DNA of 64,000 bases from Bacillota bacterium (GTDB lineage: Bacteria; Bacillota; Clostridia; Christensenellales; Aristaeellaceae): the NCBI GenBank assembly GCA_023398575.1, contig JAEWSC010000010.1:24223-88222 (forward strand), in the 5' to 3' direction. The notes beneath the pieces are model-generated. The model ran no database searches, was not told where the DNA came from, and saw nothing but the letters and a program-made list of their open reading frames with translations. The position numbers and the translations under genes are program-made. Shown here piece after piece: positions 18,401 through 27,330 of this stretch (the stretch's first letter is position 1; the number at the start of each line of letters is the position of its first letter).

Positions 18401-18598
18401 GAAGCTGAACATTGTGCGCTGGCTGGCACTGAAGCTAGAAGAGAGCATGGTAAGCAAAAACGCCGTGTATGGATGCATGGGTGCCAGGGCCACAAAATCC
18501 TGTTCACGAAGGTTACTGTTGCCCGGCATGGCATCTATTAACGCTCGGAAAGCAGGACGGGCTGTATATCCCATAATGTATCCCGCTTGTTTTCCCAA
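15422..18598 (-). CDS. brxC: BrxC C-terminal part (frameshifted)
   Basis: About 1040 residues of the large BrxC ATPase (whole protein about 1390). It lacks its own ribosome site and start; the frame opens inside the 3' end of the N-terminal part. The typical BrxC block just after the ATPase (LAPMHPYTAFLL ... SASQRTMFSFLRGD) stands near its beginning, showing it is a continuation, not a separate gene. The rest is helical DUF-type sequence. The -1 relation of the two frames implies loss of one base (or gain of two), or ribosomal frameshifting, in the interval 18538-18598. Without joining, the product would lack the ATP-binding domain. Confidence 0.85.
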   Translation of the reverse strand: MGKQAGYIMGYTARPAFRALIDAMPGNSNLREQDFVALAPMHPYTAFLLTMLSSSFSASQRTMFSFLRGDQAGGTRENFNWFIQNQDMERSPWLTVDYLWNYFFAVENADASPQTQEIRSYYLNKCDSMDEQELRVFKVIMLLMLLEKEARGNRIYRPLVRNVQIAFIGTPLNGKTDVILESFARKGYINLTGAADDMQITFPMMSIDQARLEEITKRVSLEKSFERCMASGGDIFEATKSLYRSNMPNRFAERFLVRPCSALSSNARATLSDLGRFIAEKPYRIGVLLLLPKEEADIPKINQFIEIEASKEENGRIIFINMAEPIRADQWDAWIKAKAREEYAGVTGDQNRRFYADAAKSILTAWCNKLAVVIKFATFCGEKKQISDNLSAYLDKIVNKVYGYGPEQLSLNDNLYKPQYGNTYIKMGMGLDTGSRGAFDGLIKQIIDDGLWENRDGLSQPKANPLNKAYRALQELIDGNQAQPTRFVHIWDMLQAPPFGYFPSAIASFIVGYLLTGYTKGQHYLDDGRNTVLMSVEGMAKVVEDMLKGKAIALSYKLLKMDPKHLELCQRIASIFGLSEDQTVTLAEACKHMRIKVAQWQYPIWVVEYSKAYEEQDNKENLSQTIGYMIRFMNSTDPGTELVIADKLYDLMSQTHRLHLYLRNLLITDNLLQGMNVFLEKHAPQTVSYIIGSLGKQMSDVREAAKVRTAESGCWLWGRDKFQQEMESWEKETQLVCVLNALLAQQASDLKDAYAQLRGIFGQYRLPFSILRLVTLGNVDALQKLWNVIVRSQREDPSNLAEELKDQITDIRVMIFGEDKLLQAYVFKEFNIDLPLESIRTNLTRELQANAWEKDATVFRSEVERHVQNMKALQLFEQMRSLWRDISGVDSPNAWSDKMGTPIEWIPVYDDPAFKDVIQSLRSQRPGHPNYIAKLIENLQANNILWKNQLVDQSLCDQMIVKHIVPNNRHMIGTYLTVNELRTQMLRIIGRNVSDWPSRLHDLIRESGRMLEQAYQTKAMPSVRRKIEDMTPDRAKAYLMELVKSSAALGMAILEEDK

Positions 18599-19599
18599 AC
18601 AGTTTTGTTTCGCTCCACAGGCAGGATGGCATTGCCCATGAGCTGGTAAGAAGTCAAGTCATTCATGGCCAAATTATGCATATAGAAACGGTTGCGAAGC
18701 ACCCGGCGTGCCTCTGCATCCATCGCGCCAAACTGCTCCAAGTCCCTGTGCGTGATAAGAAACAGGAAGAATGGAATGCTGGCAGAGGCATGGGCCAATT
18801 CCTGCAAAGAAGAAACAGCGTTATTGTTCCTGAAGTAATCGGTGAACTCATCCCATATAAGAACAATAGCATCAACCTTGTTCTGCCTGATGATGTCCGC
18901 TAGCCAAGCCTTCATTTCCTCAGGGCCGCTGATAAGATACCTGCCTTCCTTCTCCATCACATGAAGGATATTCATGAGTATGCTTGTATCTTCCGGGTTT
19001 GCGTTCACGTGAGCGCGGATCATATCCGCTGTTGCACCGATGGGGAACTCCTGAGGATATTTGCGAATGGCGGCGTCGAAATTAAAAGTGCTCTCAGCAT
19101 TGAGGAGCTCGCCGATAACCATGTCGCGAAGGGTAGCGGCATCCGTTTTTGCAAAGCCCTTTGCACGAAGGCTGTTTTTGACAGCGGACTGTATCTCCAT
19201 GAACAGGCGCGTATCATCCCTAACCATGGCGGAGGCGCTTTTAAAAACGGGCACGATGATCTTTTTGTTTAAACGCAACGCTGAAAACTCCGCCCATAAG
19301 CTCTGCACAGGAGGATACTTATCGAACCAGGTCTTAACCTCGCTTAAATCATCCTCCAAAAGATGCTTGATCAGGAAAGCGGCGTATGTTTTGCCGGTAC
19401 CAAATGCACCGGTCATCCAGAGCGCCTTTCGATTCTCCTGGCGCTCCCCGCTCAATGCTGCAATCAGGTCTTGAACGATCCTGCGGATGCTTTCATGCGG
19501 TATGAATGATTTCCACGCGTGCTGATGGGCCTTATCATTCTCTTGAGAAAAAACCGGTATGAAGTCTGCATCCACACGGACATATTCCCGATACAGCAT
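18538..19599 (-). CDS. brxC: BrxC N-terminal ATPase part (frameshifted)
   Basis: 353 residues; AGGAGTG before ATG 19599. Walker A GAFGTGKT (residues 64-71) and Walker B VLIWDEF mark the BrxC P-loop ATPase. The family sequence continues through DLTSYQLMGNAIL...KRDTLWDIQ, then the frame runs into VLLSER and a stop, while the continuation (AFRALIDAMPGN) is in the -1 frame. BrxC is the central ATPase of the BREX complex, bound to PglZ. The break is probably a 1-nt deletion; there is no canonical slippery heptamer (the local sequence TTTGGGAAAACAAG is only slightly suggestive). Confidence 0.85.
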   Translation of the reverse strand: MLYREYVRVDADFIPVFSQENDKAHQHAWKSFIPHESIRRIVQDLIAALSGERQENRKALWMTGAFGTGKTYAAFLIKHLLEDDLSEVKTWFDKYPPVQSLWAEFSALRLNKKIIVPVFKSASAMVRDDTRLFMEIQSAVKNSLRAKGFAKTDAATLRDMVIGELLNAESTFNFDAAIRKYPQEFPIGATADMIRAHVNANPEDTSILMNILHVMEKEGRYLISGPEEMKAWLADIIRQNKVDAIVLIWDEFTDYFRNNNAVSSLQELAHASASIPFFLFLITHRDLEQFGAMDAEARRVLRNRFYMHNLAMNDLTSYQLMGNAILPVERNKTVWENKRDTLWDIQPVLLSER

Positions 19600-19628
19600 A
19601 TAAGGACACTCCTAATCACTTTTGTAAT

Positions 19629-21959
19629 TTAAGCTCGATAAAGCGCGAGTACATCCTGGCAAGACTTGGCATCCGACAAACGAATATTATCCAGCCCCAT
19701 GGCCATATCCGCCTGGATGTAATCCGGGTAATCCTTGCTTAACCCCAGGATGATGGCACGAAGTGTGCTGGTATCAATGGCGAAAATCTGCTGGGGGGTC
19801 AAGCCGCTATCATTGGCTTCGCAATTATCCAGCTGCTCAAGAGTGAAGGAGTACCGCCCTTCCTCGTGCTCGGCAAACAGATAGAGCGCGTATAGAATCG
19901 CCAGCGGCTCCGCATCGAGCCATCCTTTGCGATACATGTAAACTTTTGCTTTTCGCTTTTCTGGCACTCCCTGCCCAAGTTCTTCGCCTAAATATGAATT
20001 CTGTAAAGTGGACCACAGAGCATTAAGCGCATTGGTCTTTGTTCGCTCAGCGGTCGCGCTTCCCATATTCTCCATTATTTCGCCTTTATCAACATAGGAA
20101 CCTGGAGCTACATGTAAACAATACCAATTTGCGATAGGCGCATTGTAAGCAAGATTGCACCAGGTTAACGCCCAAAACAACCTGGATTCAGCACCTGCCT
20201 CTAAAAACATCATACCGAATGGAGACAAATCGCTCGTATTAATAATGCCTGCATCCTTCAACCAAAACCTAAATCCATCATATTGCTTAACACCTAACAA
20301 ACCATTGCTCCAAAAATTCTGTCTCCTCTCAAAAAAAAGAGCAAGCCATTCATGCTTCATACCGAAGCCTTTATAACGATCTATACTTTTCACGCGATTA
20401 GCCTCCTTTGTAACATATAATGATTTGGCTACAAGGCAGCCTTTATCAATTGAAAAACATTTGAGACAATGTCTGCATTTCTGATCACCAATTTCGATCT
20501 TTTCGCGGTTTATTTTCAATGCACCATATTCACATTCGGCTTCGCATACACGACATCCAATACAGTAACACGACTTTGAAACAGCCATTCTTATAAACTT
20601 TGCAGTTGTTCTATCATGTATGATATCAATGGGATAAAAGCTTGTCTCAAACCCGTTTTGATTTCTCTTACACAAAATACGATATTTTATTTTGCTGACA
20701 CTTGATACGATTTCTCCATTATCGTCTCCCTGCCAGCTGATTCTCCCAACTGCTTTGATCCATTGCCTGAATTGTGATAAATTGCCCTGAGCCGTCAACG
20801 TTAGCGTCTTGCCATCGTAGCTTTCCTGGACACGGCTTTGGGCATTGTAGATGTTATTGCCACCAACACGTGATATCCATCTGCCATCCTCAACATACTG
20901 TTTAACATCATTTGCATTCGCACAAACAGCGCTTGCGTATTGTTCAATATTCTCAAGAAATGGCTCGATTTCATCATGATAATTTTTGTTTGTGACATAG
21001 TCGCGCCAGCCAGATGCCATCGGACAAATAGCACAACCTACTCGGGTCAATCCCTTTCTATAAGCGTTATTGATCTTTATGTCATGTGTAAATAGATAGT
21101 TAAACACCTCTGCAACATTCCAGTCAAAAATTGGCCGAATGTTGACTTGCGTTGCATGTTTTACGCCTTCCGCTGCAGCTTCATAAGTCGACCTTTTTTC
21201 ACTTTCATCTCCCCGGACACCTTCAAAGACCAGTGCTTTTGCAGAATTTGCTTTAATAAGTTCGCGAATTTTCAGTAATCCTGGCGCTGATTTATGTATG
21301 CTACAGCACCATCTTTGCCTTCTGGCAGGAGGCCCTGCTAGTTCCCAAGTCTCCTTTGGCGAGAGCTTGGATGATTCCATAGATGAGGCTACTTTCAGCT
21401 CAATCCCTGGGTAGTAATTATCCAAATTCTTTATGTTTTCGTAAGTGTCTGATAACTCCATCCCAGTATCACTAAAAATGACGTGATAATCATGTATGCT
21501 TAAAGCGCGATAGACCAAATCAAACATGACGGCGGAGTCTTTTCCGCCACTATAAGCTACATAAATAAAATCAACCGAAGATTTGTACTTTTTCCATTCT
21601 TCATAGACAAAAGAAATCGCTTTCTGTTCAAGACCAGCGGAGACAAGCGCATTCTTTTTAGTCATTAGTTCTATATTTATTGGTGTCAACTGTAATTCCT
21701 TTTGATATACTTCAACGCTTGGCGTAGTATAAAAACCTCCGCCTTTTGTCTCTGCTACCAACTCTCCATCAACAAGGTATCTTCTTGCGCCTTCCGCCCA
21801 TAACAATGGTTCCTTGCATTGTGGATATGACCAGTATTGATTAAAACCAAGCATATCTAATTCTTCAAAGAAAACAGGGCGAATGGGCTTTATAATGCCA
21901 TTAGCCTCAGGAGATAAAATAAAGCCATGTGTCTCTTTATCCCAAAGATATTGGTACAA
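19629..21959 (-). CDS. brxP: BREX type 4 BrxP: PAPS-reductase/Fe-S/DUF4007-type protein
   Basis: 776 residues from TTG 21959 (CAGGGAAG upstream). Residues 130-330: PAPS-reductase/ATP-pyrophosphatase domain with SGGKDS (137-142), FSDTGMELSDTY and a cysteine-rich GCAICPMAS end, as in DndC. About 460-510: two ferredoxin-type clusters (CxxCxxC...C twice). About 530-776: a region like DUF4007 (FGMKHEWLALFF ... LGVKQYDGFRFWL). BrxP defines type 4 BREX. By analogy with DndC it may activate sulfur for a DNA mark, since this type has no methylase; that is inference. First gene of the core operon with its own promoter. Confidence 0.88.
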   Translation of the reverse strand: MYQYLWDKETHGFILSPEANGIIKPIRPVFFEELDMLGFNQYWSYPQCKEPLLWAEGARRYLVDGELVAETKGGGFYTTPSVEVYQKELQLTPINIELMTKKNALVSAGLEQKAISFVYEEWKKYKSSVDFIYVAYSGGKDSAVMFDLVYRALSIHDYHVIFSDTGMELSDTYENIKNLDNYYPGIELKVASSMESSKLSPKETWELAGPPARRQRWCCSIHKSAPGLLKIRELIKANSAKALVFEGVRGDESEKRSTYEAAAEGVKHATQVNIRPIFDWNVAEVFNYLFTHDIKINNAYRKGLTRVGCAICPMASGWRDYVTNKNYHDEIEPFLENIEQYASAVCANANDVKQYVEDGRWISRVGGNNIYNAQSRVQESYDGKTLTLTAQGNLSQFRQWIKAVGRISWQGDDNGEIVSSVSKIKYRILCKRNQNGFETSFYPIDIIHDRTTAKFIRMAVSKSCYCIGCRVCEAECEYGALKINREKIEIGDQKCRHCLKCFSIDKGCLVAKSLYVTKEANRVKSIDRYKGFGMKHEWLALFFERRQNFWSNGLLGVKQYDGFRFWLKDAGIINTSDLSPFGMMFLEAGAESRLFWALTWCNLAYNAPIANWYCLHVAPGSYVDKGEIMENMGSATAERTKTNALNALWSTLQNSYLGEELGQGVPEKRKAKVYMYRKGWLDAEPLAILYALYLFAEHEEGRYSFTLEQLDNCEANDSGLTPQQIFAIDTSTLRAIILGLSKDYPDYIQADMAMGLDNIRLSDAKSCQDVLALYRA

Positions 21960-22061
21960 ATTGCTTCCCTGCCATTTCTGTTATTAAGTTAATTATGCTC
22001 CACGCCAAAATAGATATCATGAGGCAAGCAGTCGCGTGCAATTCACCTCATCCAGCGACAG

Positions 22062-22090
22062 ATTATACCATATTTCTACAACAATGTCTA
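22062..22090 (-). promoter_or_regulatory. Promoter of the BREX core operon (brxP)
   Basis: Minus strand: TAGACA (22090-22085), 17-bp spacer, TATAAT (22067-22062), about 100 bp before brxP. It separates the core operon from the upstream accessory gene(s). Confidence 0.65.
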
Positions 22091-22167
22091 GGAAACCCAT
22101 TGTTTTATAGATCCATCGGACGATAAGTGGTACAATCCCACAACTACATTCAAGATGTCAATTTCAC

Positions 22168-25100
22168 CTACTCGTTAATAGGAATGTTCAATTGCTGCTT
22201 GACCACGACCGAGATGCACGCCTGTTCAAATGCTGGGGAAAGCGCCCTTTTCCTGAGCCATGTAGTGAAAGCGAGGTGGGCATTTTCCTTCTGGTACGCT
22301 GAGACAATAGCTTGTGCCATTTGGGCCCAGGAACCGTAGGGACTACCTTGTGGAACGATGAGCGCTGTACTGATGCTCAAAGTCTGCGTATCCGCTTCCA
22401 TCAAAACCTTGTATTGGGGCAATTTCGTCCTTACAACATCGCGAAGGAGGAAGGCAGTCCAAGGATAGGCAATTGAAGGGAGCATTTCATAAAGATCAGC
22501 ATCATCAGTGCCTATGGCAAGCTTTTCTTTGAGCACTTGTCCCAACGTACGGTCGAGTTCGGACAATACGGCGGAAGAAACGGGACATTCCGTAACGGCT
22601 ATGTGACGATCCGCATCTATTTGGATCGCGCTGCGGCAATACTCCAGGCAGGCACCATATAAAGCCTGTGGGAGCTCGGCTCCATACCTTGCTTCGACAG
22701 CCTTAACCAGTGTGCTGCGCTCAAAGCCGCCATTGGGAGCGCCGATTTTCACCAGATTTTCATATTTGAAGCTGCTCCCCTTATCCCAATTCTTCAAGAT
22801 ATGCGGGTATTGAAAAAACCAGCTATCACCAAACCAATATTGCAGAATGCAAAAAAACTCCTCTTCCCCTTGTACAAAATTATCGTTCAGAAAAAGCTGC
22901 ATCTTCCACTTTATTTGCTGATAAATACGAATAGCGTTGCTATAGCCAGCATTCCGTTCAAGGTCAAGCTCCACTAACTCCATCATCTTATGCTTGTCCG
23001 CTTCTTCCAGAATCAGTGAATGCACATGGCACAAACGATCCTTTGTCCACGAAATAATATCTTTATTGTATTCGAGCCACTGTGCTTCCTTACGCATTGT
23101 GTATGAGCTGAATGCACCTATCATTCGATCACGGCTTATCGGCTTTTGCTCATTCTTCAGGAATTGTGACCATTCCTCAAATTCCTGTTCGTCATAAACC
23201 GTAGACATAGAATCAAAGTTCCATGAAAGCTCAAAGGAGGTGGCAGAACTTGCCTGTACATCAACGATTCCGCGCAGTCGACGAAAACGCGGGGCTTCAA
23301 CAAGCTTCACATTGTTTTCTTTTAAATACAACCCCTGGTATACAAGCCATTTGCTCATTTCCCAATAGGTACGTACACCTGTGTATCTGTTCTCAAGGAG
23401 CCAGATTGCCAAATCCTCCCGTGTTTCAAATGGAGAATCTGCAGTTAAGGCAACAGTGCAAGTAGAACGATCTTCACCGTTTTCCAAAAGGCGATAATTT
23501 GGCATTATTTTTTTTATCATTGAAGCTGCTATATATTCATTCCAAGGAATACAAAAGCGTTCCATTTTGTTTCCAGTGATATGCCAGATCATACCCCAAA
23601 AATCCAATGGTTTAAGAACTTTATCCCATTTTATGTTTGCAATGACAGTAAAACCATTTTCCATAAAACGCGACAATACACTCACTAACTCGGTCTGAAT
23701 CGTATTCTGTAGAGTAACTGAAATTGCGGTAATTAACAGATCACCGTCTAGTGCATAGTATCTCCCTGAAAGCTCTGAAATCTTTCCTTTTACTGTGTTT
23801 TCGCCAAACATGGTGCTCAGATATTGCAACATTTCCTGTTTTGAGAACACATTTGCATCGCTAAGGGTGTTTTTTATCAACTGGTCAATAGTCATATCGT
23901 TGTCAAAACTTGATTCTCTACCTAGAATGAAAGGTCTGGCGAAACGATAAATATCTTTAAAATGATAGGATAATAAGGAAAAAAGACTACCCGGGTCGTT
24001 GATTAATGCACAATTTAATAGAGCCGGAAATCGCCTAGATACAGCTTCAAACATTACCCGATCTGTTGTAACGCCATTTGCCTTTTTCAATGTAGCTTCC
24101 AATATTTCGCCAAGTCGTTTTACGCGCTCTTCTGGGTAAGTAACGTGCCCAACCCAGAAATACTGTCCCTTGCCGTTGGTCAACATTTCCGGGCATCTTT
24201 GAGCCACAAACGAAAATCGCGTTTCATCCCAACCTGGGAATGCACGTGTCAGTTCGCTTAAGGTCACAGCACGTCTTCTCTCCTTCAAATAGGATAGAAC
24301 CCGTTCATCTGAATTTCTGGCAATGTTTAATATCTCTGTGTTTGTATACAATAGATCCTTTTGATAGATATACAGATTGGGCATATACAGCTGCATCGCG
24401 CCATGCAGCGCATCATGATTCGTGACTGAGGACATCTTAAGCAGCTGCGTCTTGAATCTTTCAAATAGTTCAGTATAGGTAATACTGTCGTGACCGCACG
24501 TCTTCAGATAAGCAGATATCTCATCTTGTATCTCTTGCGGGAAGATAACATGCGAAGGGTGTACATAGGTGCCGCGCCCGCATAGCACCAACACATCCGT
24601 AAGCCGGGCAACCAATGCGCGTGCAGTGGTTACTTTGATAGCCATTTTCTGCAGTTCCTCAGAGAAATGCTGAAGATGCTCTTCATCGCTGATATGAACT
24701 GGCTCTTTGATGATGTTTTCAGCGATATATGCGATTGCCTGCCCCATCGTAAGCTTTCCCTGAGAAAAGAAATTCCCATACCAACGGTAACCGCGGGTGG
24801 TATAGTAGGCATCTAGATGTTCTGGCGACACAAAACAGTAACCGGCGGCGCGCATTTCCTCCGCGATCATCGACAGTGCCATATGGTCATCGTCCATTTC
24901 GTCAAGCCGAAGCGCTCCCTGGTCAAGTATTTTCTGAAAGTCCTCCCTGATATCGAACAATAAAAGGCCTGGGCCGGACCAGCGAAGAAAACCCTGTTCA
25001 GGCTTGGCACATTCAAGGATTGCATGCTTTAAGCAAAACCATACTTCCTCGCCTAACAGTGCCTTTCCGTTCGCGTCTTCCATGACATGCGGTTGAATGC

Positions 25101-26481
25101 AAAAGCAATCGTTGAGCCGATTTTTCTCCCTAATATACAACTTAAAAAGCCTTTCGCAATAACGAGCGTCGATCTGACGAACGCGCTCCCGGGTGAGATG
25201 AAACTTCTCGCCGATCTCTTGCAGACTTATTCCCAGATATCGCATGTTCATGACTTGTATTGCCCTGGTGCCTTCGTTTCCCTGATCGAATATGTTTTTA
25301 AATAAACTTTGCGGGCTTGTTGTAATAAATGGTATTTTACTAAATTTGGTTGTAATAATTGTAGCCTTCGCGCTTTGGAACAAATACAATCTTTGAAGTA
25401 ACGCATCCAAATAACAGCGATTCTCTGGTATCACTAATTGTCCAAGTGTCCTGCAATTTGCTTCATACAATCGGTCTGCCAGCGCACGTGGTATTTCTAG
25501 CCAAGTGAGATAATGGATCGGCCAAAGAAACTGGTTAGGTTTGATCAATAATTCTGACAAGCTGGGAAGAGAGGGCTTCTCTTCTTCCCATTCCTGAGCA
25601 TTTAGGTCTTCATATTGCAGCAGACCGTATTGATGAAGCATTTGTATGCGCCATACCAGTGCGGACACGTCCGAAGGTGCATTCCTATCATATTCCAGCA
25701 CCAAGTCGCCCTTATTGCATAAGCATGGATAAGCCAGTATTTCTCTCAAGGCTCTTTGTCTTGTACAATTCTTTTCCCTTGTTATGTGATCCGCTAAGTC
25801 CAACAACAATGGCCGAGTATCTAGCATGCTTTCCATTTCTAAATCAGACAATAGGCGAGGTTCAAGAGCATTTTCTTTCGCAGGCATTGTAATCAACATT
25901 CTATCCAAATTCGTACTTGGCCCAAGTATAGTTATATATTCCTGTAAAACAATCGACTGAAGCTCCTTCAATTCCACGTTGTTCCATAAGGGGATGTCTT
26001 TGTGGGATACTTGTAGAAGAGTCGATGTGAAACTCTCGCGAGAAAACGATAGTACCTTGAACTCTGAGCGCAGCAGATTATACAGGATGAAGTCTGGGTA
26101 AGAAATCTCTTGCTGCTTTTCCGTATGGCTTATAATGGCATCCATAATCCATTTCCAAAGGCAGACCCGCTTGGCTGAGGCGAAGAAAAAAACATAAGGA
26201 TATATTTGCATAACTTTTTTATCTGCAACCGATAGTCCATCTTCTTGCCTGAATTCTGGATCCTGCGCCAAAGCACCGGATGTTATAGGGATAATGGAAG
26301 TCATATAAATTCTGCGAATCTGTTCGCAGCGCAGCAGAACTTTCCTTGCTGCCAACTGCTGCTGATCTGTGGTCTGGCTCCTAACCTCATCCGTGAGAAC
26401 CTCAACGGTGTCACCTAATACTTCTTTCTTATTGTCAATTATTTCTTCGGAAACATGAATATCGTCTAAAGTATAATCCAA
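22168..26481 (-). CDS. Giant protein with sigma-70 region 4 and RNAP alpha-CTD-like motifs, BREX-linked
   Basis: 1437 residues from TTG 26481. Residues about 324-350 (LTWLEIPRALADRLYEANCR...LGQLV) resemble the helix-hairpin-helix of the RNA polymerase alpha C-terminal domain. Residues 411-448 (RYLGISLQEIGEKFHLTRERVRQI) match sigma-70 region 4, the -35-binding HTH. Several later segments look like winged helices (about 780-860: TLKKANGVTTDRVMFEAVSRRFP). No catalytic motif was found. No other transcription genes are near, so it may bind DNA or RNA polymerase as regulator or sensor of the BREX locus; that is inference. The frame is continuous with the upstream 263-residue gene except for a single TGA, so the true gene may be longer. 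Confidence 0.8.
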   Translation of the reverse strand: MDYTLDDIHVSEEIIDNKKEVLGDTVEVLTDEVRSQTTDQQQLAARKVLLRCEQIRRIYMTSIIPITSGALAQDPEFRQEDGLSVADKKVMQIYPYVFFFASAKRVCLWKWIMDAIISHTEKQQEISYPDFILYNLLRSEFKVLSFSRESFTSTLLQVSHKDIPLWNNVELKELQSIVLQEYITILGPSTNLDRMLITMPAKENALEPRLLSDLEMESMLDTRPLLLDLADHITREKNCTRQRALREILAYPCLCNKGDLVLEYDRNAPSDVSALVWRIQMLHQYGLLQYEDLNAQEWEEEKPSLPSLSELLIKPNQFLWPIHYLTWLEIPRALADRLYEANCRTLGQLVIPENRCYLDALLQRLYLFQSAKATIITTKFSKIPFITTSPQSLFKNIFDQGNEGTRAIQVMNMRYLGISLQEIGEKFHLTRERVRQIDARYCERLFKLYIREKNRLNDCFCIQPHVMEDANGKALLGEEVWFCLKHAILECAKPEQGFLRWSGPGLLLFDIREDFQKILDQGALRLDEMDDDHMALSMIAEEMRAAGYCFVSPEHLDAYYTTRGYRWYGNFFSQGKLTMGQAIAYIAENIIKEPVHISDEEHLQHFSEELQKMAIKVTTARALVARLTDVLVLCGRGTYVHPSHVIFPQEIQDEISAYLKTCGHDSITYTELFERFKTQLLKMSSVTNHDALHGAMQLYMPNLYIYQKDLLYTNTEILNIARNSDERVLSYLKERRRAVTLSELTRAFPGWDETRFSFVAQRCPEMLTNGKGQYFWVGHVTYPEERVKRLGEILEATLKKANGVTTDRVMFEAVSRRFPALLNCALINDPGSLFSLLSYHFKDIYRFARPFILGRESSFDNDMTIDQLIKNTLSDANVFSKQEMLQYLSTMFGENTVKGKISELSGRYYALDGDLLITAISVTLQNTIQTELVSVLSRFMENGFTVIANIKWDKVLKPLDFWGMIWHITGNKMERFCIPWNEYIAASMIKKIMPNYRLLENGEDRSTCTVALTADSPFETREDLAIWLLENRYTGVRTYWEMSKWLVYQGLYLKENNVKLVEAPRFRRLRGIVDVQASSATSFELSWNFDSMSTVYDEQEFEEWSQFLKNEQKPISRDRMIGAFSSYTMRKEAQWLEYNKDIISWTKDRLCHVHSLILEEADKHKMMELVELDLERNAGYSNAIRIYQQIKWKMQLFLNDNFVQGEEEFFCILQYWFGDSWFFQYPHILKNWDKGSSFKYENLVKIGAPNGGFERSTLVKAVEARYGAELPQALYGACLEYCRSAIQIDADRHIAVTECPVSSAVLSELDRTLGQVLKEKLAIGTDDADLYEMLPSIAYPWTAFLLRDVVRTKLPQYKVLMEADTQTLSISTALIVPQGSPYGSWAQMAQAIVSAYQKENAHLAFTTWLRKRALSPAFEQACISVVVKQQLNIPINE

Positions 26482-26538
26482 TGAATCATCAACAACCTCC
26501 TCTTTAGTTGTCTCTGCCGACTCCTGATCAAACGATAT

Positions 26539-27330
26539 TCAACATTCCTCTATAACCCCCGGTGCAGATATGTTTTCCGAGACTTCCATGCTATCTACCT
26601 TTAGTTGTTCATTCTCAATAGAAGTTGATGAGAGGTTTGTAATCGCCTTAGCATCCTCTAGACCTGCGTGTACATGCATAGCAACCTCCGACTGCATGTA
26701 TACTACAATCGCCTTTTTTGGCAAGTTGCATCTGTTCAATAGGTTACCTATGTATTGCAGGGTCGTCTTGGCATCTATGGTTGCATCCACATAGGCGCCT
26801 ACACGAAGCGAAGCGGCTTTTGTAAACTTGCCTGCCCAACTGGAAACGATAGGTTTGCCAAGCATTCCGATGCCCTGGTTAGTCAATTGATTCATGTGGT
26901 AAGGATCTTTTTCAAACAACAGGTCACATGCAGCCGGTAAAACATCAGCCCATTTTTCCACATCCACTTTCTTGCCCAGCAAGGAAACAGATGTCGGTAC
27001 ATAGTTTTCATAAGTGCTCACATTATAGGTGTCGGCGATCAGCTCGTGATGCAAACAACTCGGAACACTCATATGGATATGAGTCTTCCTATCCTTTTCT
27101 TCAGCTATAGATTCATTTTTACATCGTTTCAAAATCTCAATGATTGAGCGATTGATGTGTCTTCTTAGATGCCAAGGAAAAATGTTATGGGAATCCATGA
27201 ATGCAAGCAAATCAATGCTATAAAGCTGTTCAATTGTGATGATACCTTCTGCTTTCAGAGCCGATACAAGAATATCATATTTCTTTGAAGCTAAAACCAG
27301 GTCAATGGTTTTCTTTGATGCTAATTGCAC
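26539..27330 (-). CDS. BREX-linked protein, probably the N-terminal part of the giant protein
   Basis: 263 residues from GTG 27330, GAGGTG 8 bp upstream. Residues 20-60 (ILVSALKAEGIITIEQLYSID) look like an alpha-CTD-type helix-hairpin-helix. Residues about 95-205 form a compact alpha/beta unit I do not recognise (YVPTSVSLLGKKVDVEKWADVLPA... LRVGAYVDATIDAKTTLQYIG). The end is an acidic linker leading to TGA (26541-26539). The next 19 codons and the whole 1437-residue gene are in the same frame with no other stop, and the acidic character runs across the TGA. Either a nonsense mutation split one gene of about 1720 codons, or the TGA is read through. Confidence 0.7.
   Translation of the reverse strand: MQLASKKTIDLVLASKKYDILVSALKAEGIITIEQLYSIDLLAFMDSHNIFPWHLRRHINRSIIEILKRCKNESIAEEKDRKTHIHMSVPSCLHHELIADTYNVSTYENYVPTSVSLLGKKVDVEKWADVLPAACDLLFEKDPYHMNQLTNQGIGMLGKPIVSSWAGKFTKAASLRVGAYVDATIDAKTTLQYIGNLLNRCNLPKKAIVVYMQSEVAMHVHAGLEDAKAITNLSSTSIENEQLKVDSMEVSENISAPGVIEEC

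Noticed and set aside
18590..18610. Programmed -1 frameshift signal in brxC
   Set aside because: The GGGAAAACAAG stretch is not a canonical X XXY YYZ heptamer in the right frame; a mutation is simpler, though not excluded.
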